A DNA stretch of 64,000 nt from Pseudomonas sp. TH41 (GTDB lineage Bacteria > Pseudomonadota > Gammaproteobacteria > Pseudomonadales > Pseudomonadaceae): NCBI RefSeq assembly GCF_016650695.1, contig NZ_JAEKFH010000009.1, forward strand, positions 186,001 to 250,000. Reading direction: 5' to 3'. Each line of letters starts with the position of its first letter. Position 1 is the stretch's first letter. Below, one piece after another: positions 1 through 9,300 of this stretch. The position numbers and the translations under genes are program-made. The notes beneath the pieces were generated by a model, which did not search any database, had not been told where the DNA came from, and saw nothing but the letters and a program-made list of their open reading frames with translations.

Positions 1-471
1 ATGGATGCTGGTCACCCAAACATTACCGATGCGCTCCTCCAGCGTATCGGTGGCCAATTCTCGGCACTGGCCCAACGCGACCACATCAGCGAATGGCGTT
101 ACACCCAACTGGAATCCAGACTGGTCAGCCTCAGTCAGGTTCAAGCCAGCTGTGAACGAATCAAAAGTACACCACTGCCCTTCCCCTACACATTGTTGCT
201 GCACCGCACGATTTACCTGTTCTGCATCCTGCTGCCGTTTGCGATGGCCGAACCGCTGGGTTGGTTGACCCCCGTGTTCACCGCCATTGTCAGCTACACC
301 TTTTTTGGACTCGACGAAATCGGAGACGACCTTGAAGACCCGTTCGGCTTCGATGAGAACGATCTGCCGTGCAATGCGATTTTGCGCACCCTGGAACGTG
401 AAGTACTGGCGGCATTGGGGCAAACCGATTTACCGGCGGCCCTCGAACCGATTGAGTACGTGCTGAACTGA
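1..471 (+). CDS. Bestrophin-family anion channel, C-terminal part
   Basis: The reading frame is open from the first base, so the true start lies outside the window and only about the last 156 residues of a roughly 300-residue protein are seen. Bacterial bestrophins (YneE/RFP-TM family) are inner-membrane pentameric ion channels. Two hydrophobic segments are visible at about residues 63-82 and 88-104. They are followed by EIGDDLEDPFGFDENDLP, which matches the conserved acidic E-I-G-x-x-x-E-x-PFG stretch of the family. The end (LEREVLAALG) is the usual cytoplasmic helix. Substrate cannot be told from this part. The next gene follows after 76 bp on the same strand, with no visible terminator. 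Confidence 0.85.
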   Translation: MDAGHPNITDALLQRIGGQFSALAQRDHISEWRYTQLESRLVSLSQVQASCERIKSTPLPFPYTLLLHRTIYLFCILLPFAMAEPLGWLTPVFTAIVSYTFFGLDEIGDDLEDPFGFDENDLPCNAILRTLEREVLAALGQTDLPAALEPIEYVLN

Positions 472-547
472 GTCAGGGTTTGACTCACAGCCTTGCCTGA
501 CCGAAGCTGGCACCTTTGCAAAAGCTTGCCAGCTACCGGATTCCTGC

Positions 548-1603
548 ATGCCCCAGTTCCGCCGCTACCTGATCATCAGTGCCTGCGCCTTGTTCGCCAT
601 TGGCCTGGCCTGGTTTTTCTTGCGCAATACCCCCCCCGTGGTGCCGGAGGCAATCAAGCGTGGCTACGGTGAAGCGCTCACTCAGGCCCGCGCAGGTCAA
701 CCGGGAGCAGCGCGAGTTCTGTACCAGCAACTCGGCCGCCCCGACATTTCGCCCAAACGGCGCATCTGGCTGCACGCCGAGCTGCCCAACTACCCCAGCT
801 CCGTGGCCTTGAAACTGGCGGACGCGGACCTGCAACACCCCGCGCCCGAGGTGCGCATCGCAGCGATCAAAAGCGTCAGCGAGCTAGTGCCCAACGGGCA
901 GCGCAGCCTGTTGCTCGGGCCCTTGCTCGAAGACAGTGAACAAAGCGTACGGCTTGCCGCAGTGAACGCGTTGCTAGGACTCTCGCCGGATGACCTGGGT
1001 TTGTATTTCGGGCCGTTGGAGCAAGCCATTGATGCCTGGGAACAGGATCTCAAAAACGCGCCGCCCAGCGCCGCCAACTTCTATCAACTGGCGCGACTGC
1101 ATCTGCACAATGCCGAATTGAAAGCAGCACAGCAGGCACTCGAACAGACATTGCAGCTGGATCCAGGCAACCTGCCCGCGCTGGTGATGCAGATCGATGT
1201 GCTGGATAAACTAGGCCAAAGCGACGCTGCCCGGCAGCTGTTGGCCAAGCAACTGCACGCACAACCCGACTCGGCCTACCTGCAACACGCTTTGGGTCTT
1301 TGGTTGCTGCATCACGGCCAAAGTGAATTCGCCTTGCTCGGTCTGTCCAAGGCCGTGGAGCTTGAGCCCGATAACAAGGATTACCGCTACGACCTGGCCA
1401 CCACGCTTCATGGCGAGGAAGAACTTGAAGCGGCGCAAAAGCAACTGCAGGAAATCGTCCAGCGCCACCCGGCCGACCGTAAGGCACGGGTGTTATTGAT
1501 CAACTACTGGAAGGAAAGCGGACAACTGCAGAACGTGCAGATCCTGTTGGCGCAACTGGAACAGATGAACCCGGACGATCCGGCGTTGCAGCAAGGGCTC
1601 TAA
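548..1603 (+). CDS. Membrane-anchored TPR/HEAT-like repeat protein
   Basis: A 351-residue protein with one N-terminal hydrophobic segment (about residues 8-25, signal anchor) and a periplasmic helical-repeat body. Residues 90-150 look like HEAT-type helices (EVRIAAIKSVSEL, QSVRLAAVNALLGL). From about residue 180 there are TPR units, with repeats such as AQQALEQTLQLDPGNLPAL, SEFALLGLSKAVELEPDN and AQKQLQEIVQRHPADRKAR. Such proteins are scaffolds; no catalytic motif is present. It resembles tetratricopeptide proteins that sit beside cytochrome or denitrification genes in pseudomonads, but nothing here identifies a partner. The ATG at 548 gives the full hydrophobic anchor. A REP pair follows directly. 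Confidence 0.8.
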   Translation: MPQFRRYLIISACALFAIGLAWFFLRNTPPVVPEAIKRGYGEALTQARAGQPGAARVLYQQLGRPDISPKRRIWLHAELPNYPSSVALKLADADLQHPAPEVRIAAIKSVSELVPNGQRSLLLGPLLEDSEQSVRLAAVNALLGLSPDDLGLYFGPLEQAIDAWEQDLKNAPPSAANFYQLARLHLHNAELKAAQQALEQTLQLDPGNLPALVMQIDVLDKLGQSDAARQLLAKQLHAQPDSAYLQHALGLWLLHHGQSEFALLGLSKAVELEPDNKDYRYDLATTLHGEEELEAAQKQLQEIVQRHPADRKARVLLINYWKESGQLQNVQILLAQLEQMNPDDPALQQGL

Positions 1604-1614
1604 ACGATCCCCTA

Positions 1615-1716
1615 CTGTAGGAGCGAGCTTGCTCGCGATGAATTTGAAGGCGGCGCATTTTTCCAGACAGTAAGCGTCATCGTTCACGTCCATCGCGAGC
1701 AAGCTCGCTCCTACAG
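1615..1716. repeat. REP pair (REPIN), GGAGCGAGCTTGCTCGCGA type
   Basis: Two inverted copies of the REP palindrome flank about 50 bp. The outer ends pair as CTGTAGGAGC with GCTCCTACAG. It lies between the TPR gene and the decayed kinase gene, as is usual for these non-coding repeats. Confidence 0.9.
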
Positions 1717-1899
1717 GTTTTTAGCGTCAAAACGTGTTGAACGCTCATTACGGCCAAGGGTCCAGTGAACAGGTAGCTCATTCAGGTACTGATGACCTGT
1801 TGCCTCGTTCCCCCTAGTCATGAGAGGGCAATTTTTGTCTACATCTAACGAGTTGTTCAGTGCAAAAGCCGCCACCGGCATTGAAGGTCTGGATGACAT

Positions 1900-3182
1900 A
1901 GCGGGCGCAGCATGACCATCGGCGAACCGCTGGATGCGTTCCAGGGCGTATTGCTCGGGGACGAAACCCCGTTGCGGTCCAGGAAGCGATGTCCGAGCGC
2001 GCGATCATTCTCACGCCGCGGGGACGCGACAGCCAGATGTCGCGCTGCGGCCCGCAACTGGGCAACGTCACGTTTCTTGAACGCCCTTTTCATCCGGTGA
2101 CGTTGATCAGTCTGGTGACCACTGCATTGCGCGGGCGCCGACGACAGTATGAAGCCCGGGACCGGCTGATCGACCTGAGTCAAAGTGAACTGCGCCTGCA
2201 AACCACCCTCGAAACCCTCGAACAGCAAGTCGAGGAACGAACTGCACAGCTACGACACAACGAAGAGGTCCTGCGTCAGTCGCAGAAAATGGAAGCCGTC
2301 GGCCAACTCACGGGCGGTATTGCCCAGCGCAGCATCAACGAAAGCATCCAGCTGGACATGCAGTTGAGCGAAGGCTTGTGGGTCGCCGAGGCCGACCCCA
2401 ACCAACTGGAAAGCGCTCTGCTCAACCTGGTGATCAACGCCCGGGATGCCATGCCCGGTGGCGGCAGACTGGTGGTCAACACCGCAAATCAGCACCTGGC
2501 CACTGGCGCCACCGAAACCCAGGGCAATCTGGAACCGGGTGATTACGTGGTCCTGAGCGTCACCGACACCGGATGCGGCATGCCGCAAAGCACCATTGAC
2601 CGCGCCTTCGACCCCTTCTTTACCACCAAGCCGATTGGCCAGGGCACTGGCCTTGGGCTGTCGATGATCTATGGCTTCACCAAGCAATCGCGCGGACACG
2701 TCGCCATCCGCAGTGGTGTCGACAAAGGCACCACCGTGACATTGTTTCTACCGCGTTTCGGTGGTGACGTACCGCAGCACAACCCGCTGAATGTCCAGCA
2801 CGCACCCTTTGCGCAGAATGGCGAAACCGTGTTGATCGTCGAGGACGATCCAGCGGTGCGGGTGTTGGTGAGCACGGTGCTGAGCGAGTTGGGTTATGCC
2901 TTTGTCGAGGCTGGCAATGCCGACACCGCGGTACCGATTCTGAATTCCACGCAGCGCATCGACCTATTGATCAGCGATGTCGGGTTGCCGGGCATGAACG
3001 GCCGGCAACTGGCGGAAATTGGCCGGCAATACCGGCCTGGTCTCAAGGTGTTGTTCATCACCGGTTATGCAGAACACGCTGCGGTGCGCGGAGGGTTTCT
3101 CGATCCTGGCATGCAGATGATCACCAAGCCGTTCACCTTCGACCTGTTGACCGCGAAGGTGCAAGAGATGATCCGGATCTAA
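1900..3182 (+). pseudogene. Decayed hybrid histidine kinase: ATPase and receiver kept, phospho-acceptor domain deleted
   Basis: The frame from ATG 1989 is open for 397 residues. It starts inside what would be an N-terminal receiver-like domain (ILTPRGRDSQ, NVTFLERPFHP), followed by a coiled coil (residues 45-95). After KMEAVGQLTGGIA, relatives continue with the H-box (HDFNN). Here the frame jumps straight to QRSINESIQLD, which belongs about 70-80 residues later. The dimerisation/phosphotransfer domain with its histidine is therefore missing, in frame. The ATPase is intact (N box NLVINARDAMPGG, DTGCGM, GTGLGLSM), as is a C-terminal receiver (LLISDVGLPGMNG). Upstream (about 1900-1988) the homologous N-terminal sequence seems to continue in another frame. 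I read it as a pseudogene; a truncated expressed protein is possible, since an AGGA lies just before ATG 1989. Confidence 0.65.
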
Positions 3183-3190
3183 ACCTGCTC

Positions 3191-3292
3191 CTGTGGGAGC
3201 GGGCTTGCTCGCGAAGAACGTTAACGATAACGCGTTCTTGCTGAATAAACGCGCTGCTCTCAAGTCCTTCGCGAGCAAGCTCGCTCCTACAA
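3191..3292. repeat. REP pair (REPIN), GGAGCGGGCTTGCTCGCGA type
   Basis: Inverted REP copies between the decayed kinase (plus strand) and the converging receiver gene (minus strand). The left copy has the GGGAGCGGG variant and the right copy the GGAGCGAG variant. Confidence 0.9.
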
Positions 3293-3298
3293 AGAACG

Positions 3299-3676
3299 TT
3301 ACGAGAGCATGTCCTGCATCAGCTCTTGCAGCACATCCAGATCGAACGGTTTGCCCAGGATCGGAGCCTTGCGGGTGATCGGGCTATCGGTCTCGCGGAT
3401 TTCCTGCGGATAACCGCTGATAAAGATCACCTTAAGCTCCGGTCGCAGTTTCACCGCTGGTTCGGCGATCTGAACGCCAGAGATTCCACCCGGCAGGCGG
3501 AAGTCGGTGATCATCATGTCCAGGTGCGGTTTGCTTGCCAGAATTTCAAAGGCCTGCTCGCCGTTCTCGGCCTGCAGCACCCGGTAGCCCTCCCCTGACA
3601 GATAGGCAGAAAGCACCATCAGGATCGAGGGGTCATCTTCGACGATCAGTACGACGTCTTGTGCATCTTCACTCAT
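3299..3676 (-). CDS. Single-domain response regulator (receiver only)
   Basis: A 125-residue CheY-like receiver with no output domain. Visible landmarks are the acidic pair IVEDDPS (residues 11-17), the phospho-acceptor Asp58 in MMITDFRLPGG, and the conserved lysine in ILGKPFDLD near the C-terminus. I start it at ATG 3676 because an AAGG precedes it and the receiver fold begins a few residues later; the frame itself is open to 3769. It lies 77 bp downstream of the receiver-kinase gene on the same strand and probably takes phosphate from that kinase or from the large hybrid kinase at 6334. Confidence 0.85.
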   Translation of the reverse strand: MSEDAQDVVLIVEDDPSILMVLSAYLSGEGYRVLQAENGEQAFEILASKPHLDMMITDFRLPGGISGVQIAEPAVKLRPELKVIFISGYPQEIRETDSPITRKAPILGKPFDLDVLQELMQDMLS

Positions 3677-3753
3677 GGGAAGCCTTTGTTCGGTCAGTAG
3701 CTGCTGATACGACCGTGAGGTCGACCAGAGGTTGCGTGTATCTGGCTGTTTTC

Positions 3754-4935
3754 CTACAGCGGCAGACAAACGCGAAACAAGGCGCCTTCGCCAATCCGGC
3801 TTTCGACGGTAATGGAGCCGCCATGCGCGGCCACAATCTGTTCGGAAATAAACAATCCCAGGCCCAACCCGGCGACGGCATGTTTGGCCGTAACGCGCTC
3901 GAATTGCTGGAAGATACGCTTCTGGTTCTCCTCACCAATGCCGATCCCAAGATCGCGCACTTCCACCCGTGCCTGACCGTTCTCACTGTACACCTTAACG
4001 GTGATCGGACTCTTGGCGCCGTAACGCAACGCGTTGGTCAGCAGGTTGGAGATCACCTGTTCAATGCGAAATTCGTCCCAGCTACCCACCACCGGCTGCC
4101 CGGCGTCCAGGGTGATCGAAGACTCGGCGGCGTCAATCTGCGGCAAAAAATTCTGCAACAGGCCGCGAACCAGTGCCGAGAGATCGAAGCGCTTCGGTCG
4201 AATCGACAGCTTGCCGGTACGAATGCGCGACACATCGAGCATGTCTTCAATCAAGCGAATCAGGCTTTTGATCTGCCGTTCATCACGGTCGACCATCGCG
4301 TGCATCTTGTCCAGGGTGAACGCCGCGGCGTTATCCCGGGCCAGGTGCATCTTGCGCAGCTGGGTTTCGAGAATCAGGCCATTGAGCGGCGTGCGGACTT
4401 CGTGGGCAACGATGGACATGAAGTCATCGCGCATGCGCACTGCTTGCTCCAGCTCCTGCTGGGTGCTCTGCAACTGTTTGAGCAGGGCTTCCTGCTCCCG
4501 GCGACTCTGCTCCAGCGCTTCGACCTGCAGCTTCATTTCCTTGCGCTGGCGATACAGATCGACGAATACGTTGACCTTGCTCTTGACCGCGTGGATATCC
4601 AACGGCTTATAGAGGAAGTCCACGGCGCCGCTTTCGTAGCCCTTGAACGCGTAGTTCAGTTCACGGCCCGCCGCGCTGACAAAGACGATCGGGATGTTTT
4701 TGGTCTTTTCCGTGCCGCGCATCAACTCGGCCAGCTCAAAGCCATTCATACCGGGCATCTGCACGTCGAGAATGGCCATCGCGAATTCGTGTTGCAGCAA
4801 TAACGACAGGGCTTCGTCGGCGGACAGCGCTTTGTAGACCACACGGTCTTCACGCTTGATCAGCGCTTCGAGCGCCAACAGGTTCTCCGGCAGATCGTCC
4901 ACGATCAGCAGTTTGGCTTGGATATGACTTAGCAT
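3754..4935 (-). CDS. Receiver-first sensor histidine kinase (REC-HisKA-HATPase)
   Basis: A 393-residue soluble kinase. Residues 7-122 form a receiver (LLIVDDLPENLLALE; Asp57 in AILDVQMPGMNG; Lys110 in FLYKPLD). Residues 125-170 are a coiled coil. The H-box follows with His178 (SIVAHEVRTPLNG). The ATPase domain has NLLTNALRYG, RDLGIGIG and AGLGLGLFIS. There is no membrane segment, so input must come through the N-terminal receiver, probably from a partner kinase in the same block. Its start overlaps the end of the CheB-like gene by 7 bp, pointing to one operon: large hybrid kinase, CheR, CheB, this kinase, receiver. Confidence 0.9.
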   Translation of the reverse strand: MLSHIQAKLLIVDDLPENLLALEALIKREDRVVYKALSADEALSLLLQHEFAMAILDVQMPGMNGFELAELMRGTEKTKNIPIVFVSAAGRELNYAFKGYESGAVDFLYKPLDIHAVKSKVNVFVDLYRQRKEMKLQVEALEQSRREQEALLKQLQSTQQELEQAVRMRDDFMSIVAHEVRTPLNGLILETQLRKMHLARDNAAAFTLDKMHAMVDRDERQIKSLIRLIEDMLDVSRIRTGKLSIRPKRFDLSALVRGLLQNFLPQIDAAESSITLDAGQPVVGSWDEFRIEQVISNLLTNALRYGAKSPITVKVYSENGQARVEVRDLGIGIGEENQKRIFQQFERVTAKHAVAGLGLGLFISEQIVAAHGGSITVESRIGEGALFRVCLPL

Positions 4936-5522
4936 GCGATTTGTTCCAGCTCGACAAGCAGACGGCCGATGCCGCGTATAGGGAGAATGTAGTCTGGCTG
5001 GTGTATGGCAAGCGCAGCCTGGGGCATCGTCGCGACCTGGGCCTCGTTCGGGTCCTGCACGATGGTCAGGCCACCGCGAAGTTTGACCTGAGCCAGGCCT
5101 CGCGCACCATCGCGATTGGCACCGGTTAACAGCACCGCGGCCAGCGCGGCACCGTAGGCGTCGGCAGCCGATTCGAACAGGTAATCGATGGCGGGTCGCG
5201 AATGGTGCACGCGGGGTTCCAGGCTCAAGGAAAAACTGCGGTCTTGCTCCACCGACAGGTGATAGCCCGGTCCCGCGAAATAGAGCGTTCCGGCCTCGAC
5301 CCGCGTCTTGTCGCGGGCTTCGAGGACGGGCAGCGAAACTCGCCGCGCGAACACTTCAGCCAATTGGCTGCAACGCTCATCCGGCAAGTGCAACACCACA
5401 ATGATCGGCAGGACAAACCCTGCTCGCAGTGGGCCGAGGATATTCAGCAATGCCTCCACACCGCCGGCAGAAGCGCCGATCACGATAGCCTCTATGGAAG
5501 GCAAGCCCGCTGCACTGCTCAT
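4929..5522 (-). CDS. CheB-type methylesterase domain protein without receiver
   Basis: A 197-residue protein consisting only of the CheB catalytic domain. The expected triad is present: Ser18 in IGASAGG, His45 in VVLHLPDE, and Asp138 in LTGANRDGARGL. The family removes methyl groups from, or deamidates, glutamate side chains of chemoreceptors. The usual N-terminal receiver is absent, so its activity is not controlled by a fused phosphorylation switch. The start at ATG 5522 overlaps the CheR stop (ATGA), which indicates translational coupling. No CheA, CheW or chemoreceptor gene is in the block. The target may therefore be a glutamate on the kinases or on the coiled coil of the large hybrid kinase (inference). 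Confidence 0.88.
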   Translation of the reverse strand: MSSAAGLPSIEAIVIGASAGGVEALLNILGPLRAGFVLPIIVVLHLPDERCSQLAEVFARRVSLPVLEARDKTRVEAGTLYFAGPGYHLSVEQDRSFSLSLEPRVHHSRPAIDYLFESAADAYGAALAAVLLTGANRDGARGLAQVKLRGGLTIVQDPNEAQVATMPQAALAIHQPDYILPIRGIGRLLVELEQIAC

Positions 5523-6334
5523 AATTTGCGGTAGATCCGTTCGTGTTTGACCAAGGGCTCGAACTGCTTGCCAAAGGCCGAAAAATCCAGGGTTTCCTTG
5601 CTGCCCAGCACCAGGAAACCCCGATGACACAGGGACTCGTGGAACAAGCCAAGCGCACGATCTTGAAGATTTTTATTGAAATAAATCAAAACGTTACGAC
5701 ACGAAATTAACTGAGTTTCTGAAAAGACACTGTCGGTTGCCAGGCTGTGATCGGCGAACGTCACGTTCTCACACAACGTCTTGTCGAAAATCGCGTACCC
5801 GTACGCTGCCGTGTAGTAGTCAGCGAACGAACACTGGCCACCTGCCTGCTGGTAATTAGAAGTGTAGGCGCGGACATTCTCCATCGAGAAAATTCCTTGC
5901 TTGGCCTTTTCCAGCGAACGCGGATTGATGTCGGTGGCGTAGATAATGGTGCGATCCAGCAAGCCCTCTTCGCGCAGCAAGATCGCCATCGAGTAGACCT
6001 CTTCACCGGTGCTGCAACCGGCGATCCATACCTTGATCGACGGATAGGTCTTGAGCAGCGGGACCACTTCCTGACGGATCGCCAGAAAGTGCGAAGGGTC
6101 GCGGAACATCTCGCTGACGGGGATCGTCAGCAACTGCAGTAACTGCATGAACGCGGTGGGATCGTGCAGGACCTTTTCCTGCAGCGCCGAAATGGTCGAG
6201 CACTCGAACTGGCTCAACGCGTGGCCGACCCGGCGCTTGATCGAAGCGCCGGAGTAATCGCGAAAGTCATAGCTGTACTTGAGATAGATCGCCTCGATCA
6301 ACAAGCGCAATTCGATTTCGGTATTTCGCTCCAC
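5519..6334 (-). CDS. CheR-type SAM-dependent protein-glutamate methyltransferase
   Basis: A 271-residue protein. The N-terminal CheR helical domain (YDFRDYSGASIKRRVGHAL) is followed by the methyltransferase domain with the SAM-binding motif IAGCSTGEEVYSMAI. Further on come ATDINPRSLEKAKQGIF and the conserved ISCRNVLIYF. These are standard for CheR enzymes that methylate receptor glutamates. I choose the GTG at 6334, which overlaps the stop of the preceding kinase gene (TAGTG) and puts VERNTEIELRLL at the N-terminus; a GTG at 6361 is the alternative. Paired CheR and CheB with hybrid kinases but no CheA suggests a methylation-tuned sensor system separate from flagellar chemotaxis. Confidence 0.9.
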   Translation of the reverse strand: MERNTEIELRLLIEAIYLKYSYDFRDYSGASIKRRVGHALSQFECSTISALQEKVLHDPTAFMQLLQLLTIPVSEMFRDPSHFLAIRQEVVPLLKTYPSIKVWIAGCSTGEEVYSMAILLREEGLLDRTIIYATDINPRSLEKAKQGIFSMENVRAYTSNYQQAGGQCSFADYYTAAYGYAIFDKTLCENVTFADHSLATDSVFSETQLISCRNVLIYFNKNLQDRALGLFHESLCHRGFLVLGSKETLDFSAFGKQFEPLVKHERIYRKL

Positions 6335-9300
6335 TAGATACGTTCCATCTTCGGTAACCACACACGAATCAGCGAGAACAAGCGATCCAGGTCAATGGGC
6401 TTGGCCAGGTAATCGTTGGAGCCAGCCTGCAGGCAGCGCTCCTGATCGTCTTTCATGGCCTTGGCGGTCACCGCAATGATTGGCAGTTTGCGCCAGCGCG
6501 GGTCCTTACGGATCTCGATGGTGGCTTCGAAACCATCCATCTCAGGCATCATCACGTCCATCAACACCAGATCGATGTCCTCAACTTCATTCAATTTTTC
6601 AATCGCTTCACGACCGTTCCGGCCGATGACCACGACTGCGCCTTTTTGCTCCAGCGCACTGGTGAGGGCGAAGATATTGCGTACATCGTCGTCCACCAGC
6701 AGCACTTTGCGACCCTCAAAGACCTTGTCGCGGCTGCGCGCAGTCTTGAGCATCCTCTGCCGTTCATGGGACAACCTGGATTCGACTTTGTGCAGAAAGA
6801 GTGTCACCTCGTCCAGCAAACGCTCGGGTGAGCGCGCGCCCTTGATGATGATCGAACGGGAATACTTGCGCAGTTCGTTCTCTTCATCCCGGGTCAGGTT
6901 ACGCCCGGTGTAGACGATCACTGGCGGGAACGAGCAGATATCCTCGGTGGACATGCGCTTGAGCAGGTCGTTGCCGAGCATGTCCGGCAGCTTCAGGTCG
7001 ATGATCATGCAGTCGAAAATCGTAGTGCGCAGCAGGTCCAGGGCCTCCTGAGCGAAACCTACCGCGGTGATTTCGATGTCATCGTCACCAATCAACCGGG
7101 CAATGCTGTCGCGCTGCACAACGTCGTCTTCGACCAGCAGGACGCGTTTGACCTTCTGGGTCAGCTTGGCTTCGAGACGGGCAAATACATCCTTGAGTTC
7201 TTCGCGGGTGGTCGGCTTGACCGCGTAACCGATGGCGCCCATGTGCATGGCCGCTTCGACTCGATCTTCGACGGAGATGATGTGCACCGGAATGTGCCGG
7301 GTTTCAGCGTGTTCCTTCAGGCGTTGCAACACGGTCAGCCCGGAATGATCCGGCAGACGCATGTCCAGAAGAATGGCATCCGGGAGGAACTCCTTGGCCA
7401 GGTCGTAGCCTTCGTCCGCGCCGTGCGCCACCAGGCACTGATAACCCAGTTCATGGGCGAGATCGTAGAGGATGTGCGCAAAGTTCGCCTCATCTTCCAC
7501 TACCAGGATGCACCGCGTGGTGAACGGTGCCTTCGTACGGTCATCATCAAAACGCGGGATAGCGACCTCGGCGATCAGCGGCACCGGGGCGGCGGGTGCC
7601 ACTCTCGGCGCCACGGCAACCGGCGAGGCTTTCATCAGCTCGACAGGGTATTCGCCCGGCTCAACGTATTGCTGCGGCAAGACCAGGGTGAACACACTGC
7701 CCTGCCCAGGTTCGCTGGTGACGCTGATAGAACCGCCCAGCAATGCGGCCAGGTCACGAGAAATCGACAAACCCAGGCCCGTGCCGCCGTACCGGCGATT
7801 GGTGGTGCCATCGGCCTGGCGGAACGCTTCAAAAATACTGTCCTGCTGATCCTCTGCAATACCGATCCCGGAATCGCGGACCATAAAGGCGATGCCTTCA
7901 TTGGGTTGACTGGCAACCGTCAGGCTGACGGAGCCCTTTTCGGTGAACTTCACCGCGTTCGACAGCAGGTTCTTGATGACCTGCTCCAGACGCTGGCGGT
8001 CGGTGAACATCATCAGCGGCGCGCCTGGCTGCAATTCGACGTGGAAGCCCAGTTTCTTGTCCGCCGCCAATGGCTCGAACATTCCACGCAAGCCGTCTAC
8101 CAGACGGGAGACGCTGGTGTTCTCCGGGCGTATCTCCAGCTTGCCGGCCTCGACCTTGGAGATGTCGAGGATGTCGTTGATCAAGTTGAGCAAGTCATTG
8201 CCGGCCGAATAGATCGACTCGGCGAACTTGACCTGCTCAGGGCTGAGGTTTTCCTGGGGGTTTTCTGCCAGCAACTTGGCCAGGATCAACGAACTGTTCA
8301 GCGGCGTGCGCAACTCGTGGGACATGTTGGCGAGGAATTCGGACTTGTACTTGCTCGAACGCTGCAACTCTTCGGCGCGGTCTTCGAGCTGGATCCGGGC
8401 CTGATTGAGTTCGGTGTTTTTCAGGTCCATGGCGTCGCGCTGATCGGCCAGGATCTGTGCCTGCTCGGCAAGCTGCTCATTGGTCTGCTCCAGCTCGACC
8501 TGCTGGGTTTCCAGGTGCGCCTGGGACTCCTTGAGAATCCGCGATTGTTCCTCCAGTTCTTCGTTGGCGGTTTTCAACTCTTCCTGCTGCACTTGCAGCT
8601 CTTCGTTGAGCTGTTGAGTTTCGGCCAGCACTTCCTGCAAGCGCTGGCGATAGCGAGCGGCCTCGATGGAAGTCCCGATGTTGCCGGAAATCAGCTCGAG
8701 CAATTCGATGTCGCGATCATTCAGCGGACGCAGGAACCCCAGCTCAATCACGCCGTTGACGCGCTCGTCATCGCTGGTCGGCACCACCAGCACGCTGCGC
8801 GGCAGGCCTTGGCCAAGTCCGGAGCTGACCTTAAAGTAATTCTCCGGCACCGAGTCGAGGCGAATCAGACGAGCCGTTTGCGCCACCTGCCCTGCAATGC
8901 CTTCTTCATTGTAAATATGCTGTTCGCGCTCTTCTTCTTCGCGGGAGAAACCGTAAGAGGCAATGCGCTTGAGGCCGCCATGCTCTTCACGTACATAAAT
9001 AGCTGCCACGGCGGTGCCGAGGTATTGCGCACAAAACTGCAGGATATTGCGGCCCAGCACGTTCAGGCTCAGTTGCCCCAACACTTGTTCGGCCAGCTCC
9101 GTCTGGCCGTTGCGCAGCCAGGCCTGCTGTTCCAGGCGATGAGCGCTGGCCTGTTGTGCGGCGAGGTTGGCACTGTAACTCTGGGAAAGGGTGAGTAAAT
9201 CCCGACGACCGATGTAGGCCAGCAACCCGCTTATGCCAGCAATGAACAACAGATAAAGGCCGATACTCCAGATCGTGGTGGTGCGCACTTCTTCGTTACG

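Noticed and set aside
1615..1716. REP palindromes here and elsewhere as intrinsic terminators or a CRISPR array
   Set aside because: They lack T-runs, occur as inverted pairs between genes, and have neither regular spacing nor unique spacers. They are REPINs.
3535..4803. A 422-codon plus-strand frame
   Set aside because: Antisense to the receiver-kinase at 3754-4935, which has a full set of kinase motifs.
7243..9198. A 651-codon open frame on the plus strand
   Set aside because: It is antisense to the large hybrid kinase, whose motifs are all conserved; the frame is a by-product of GC-rich codon use.
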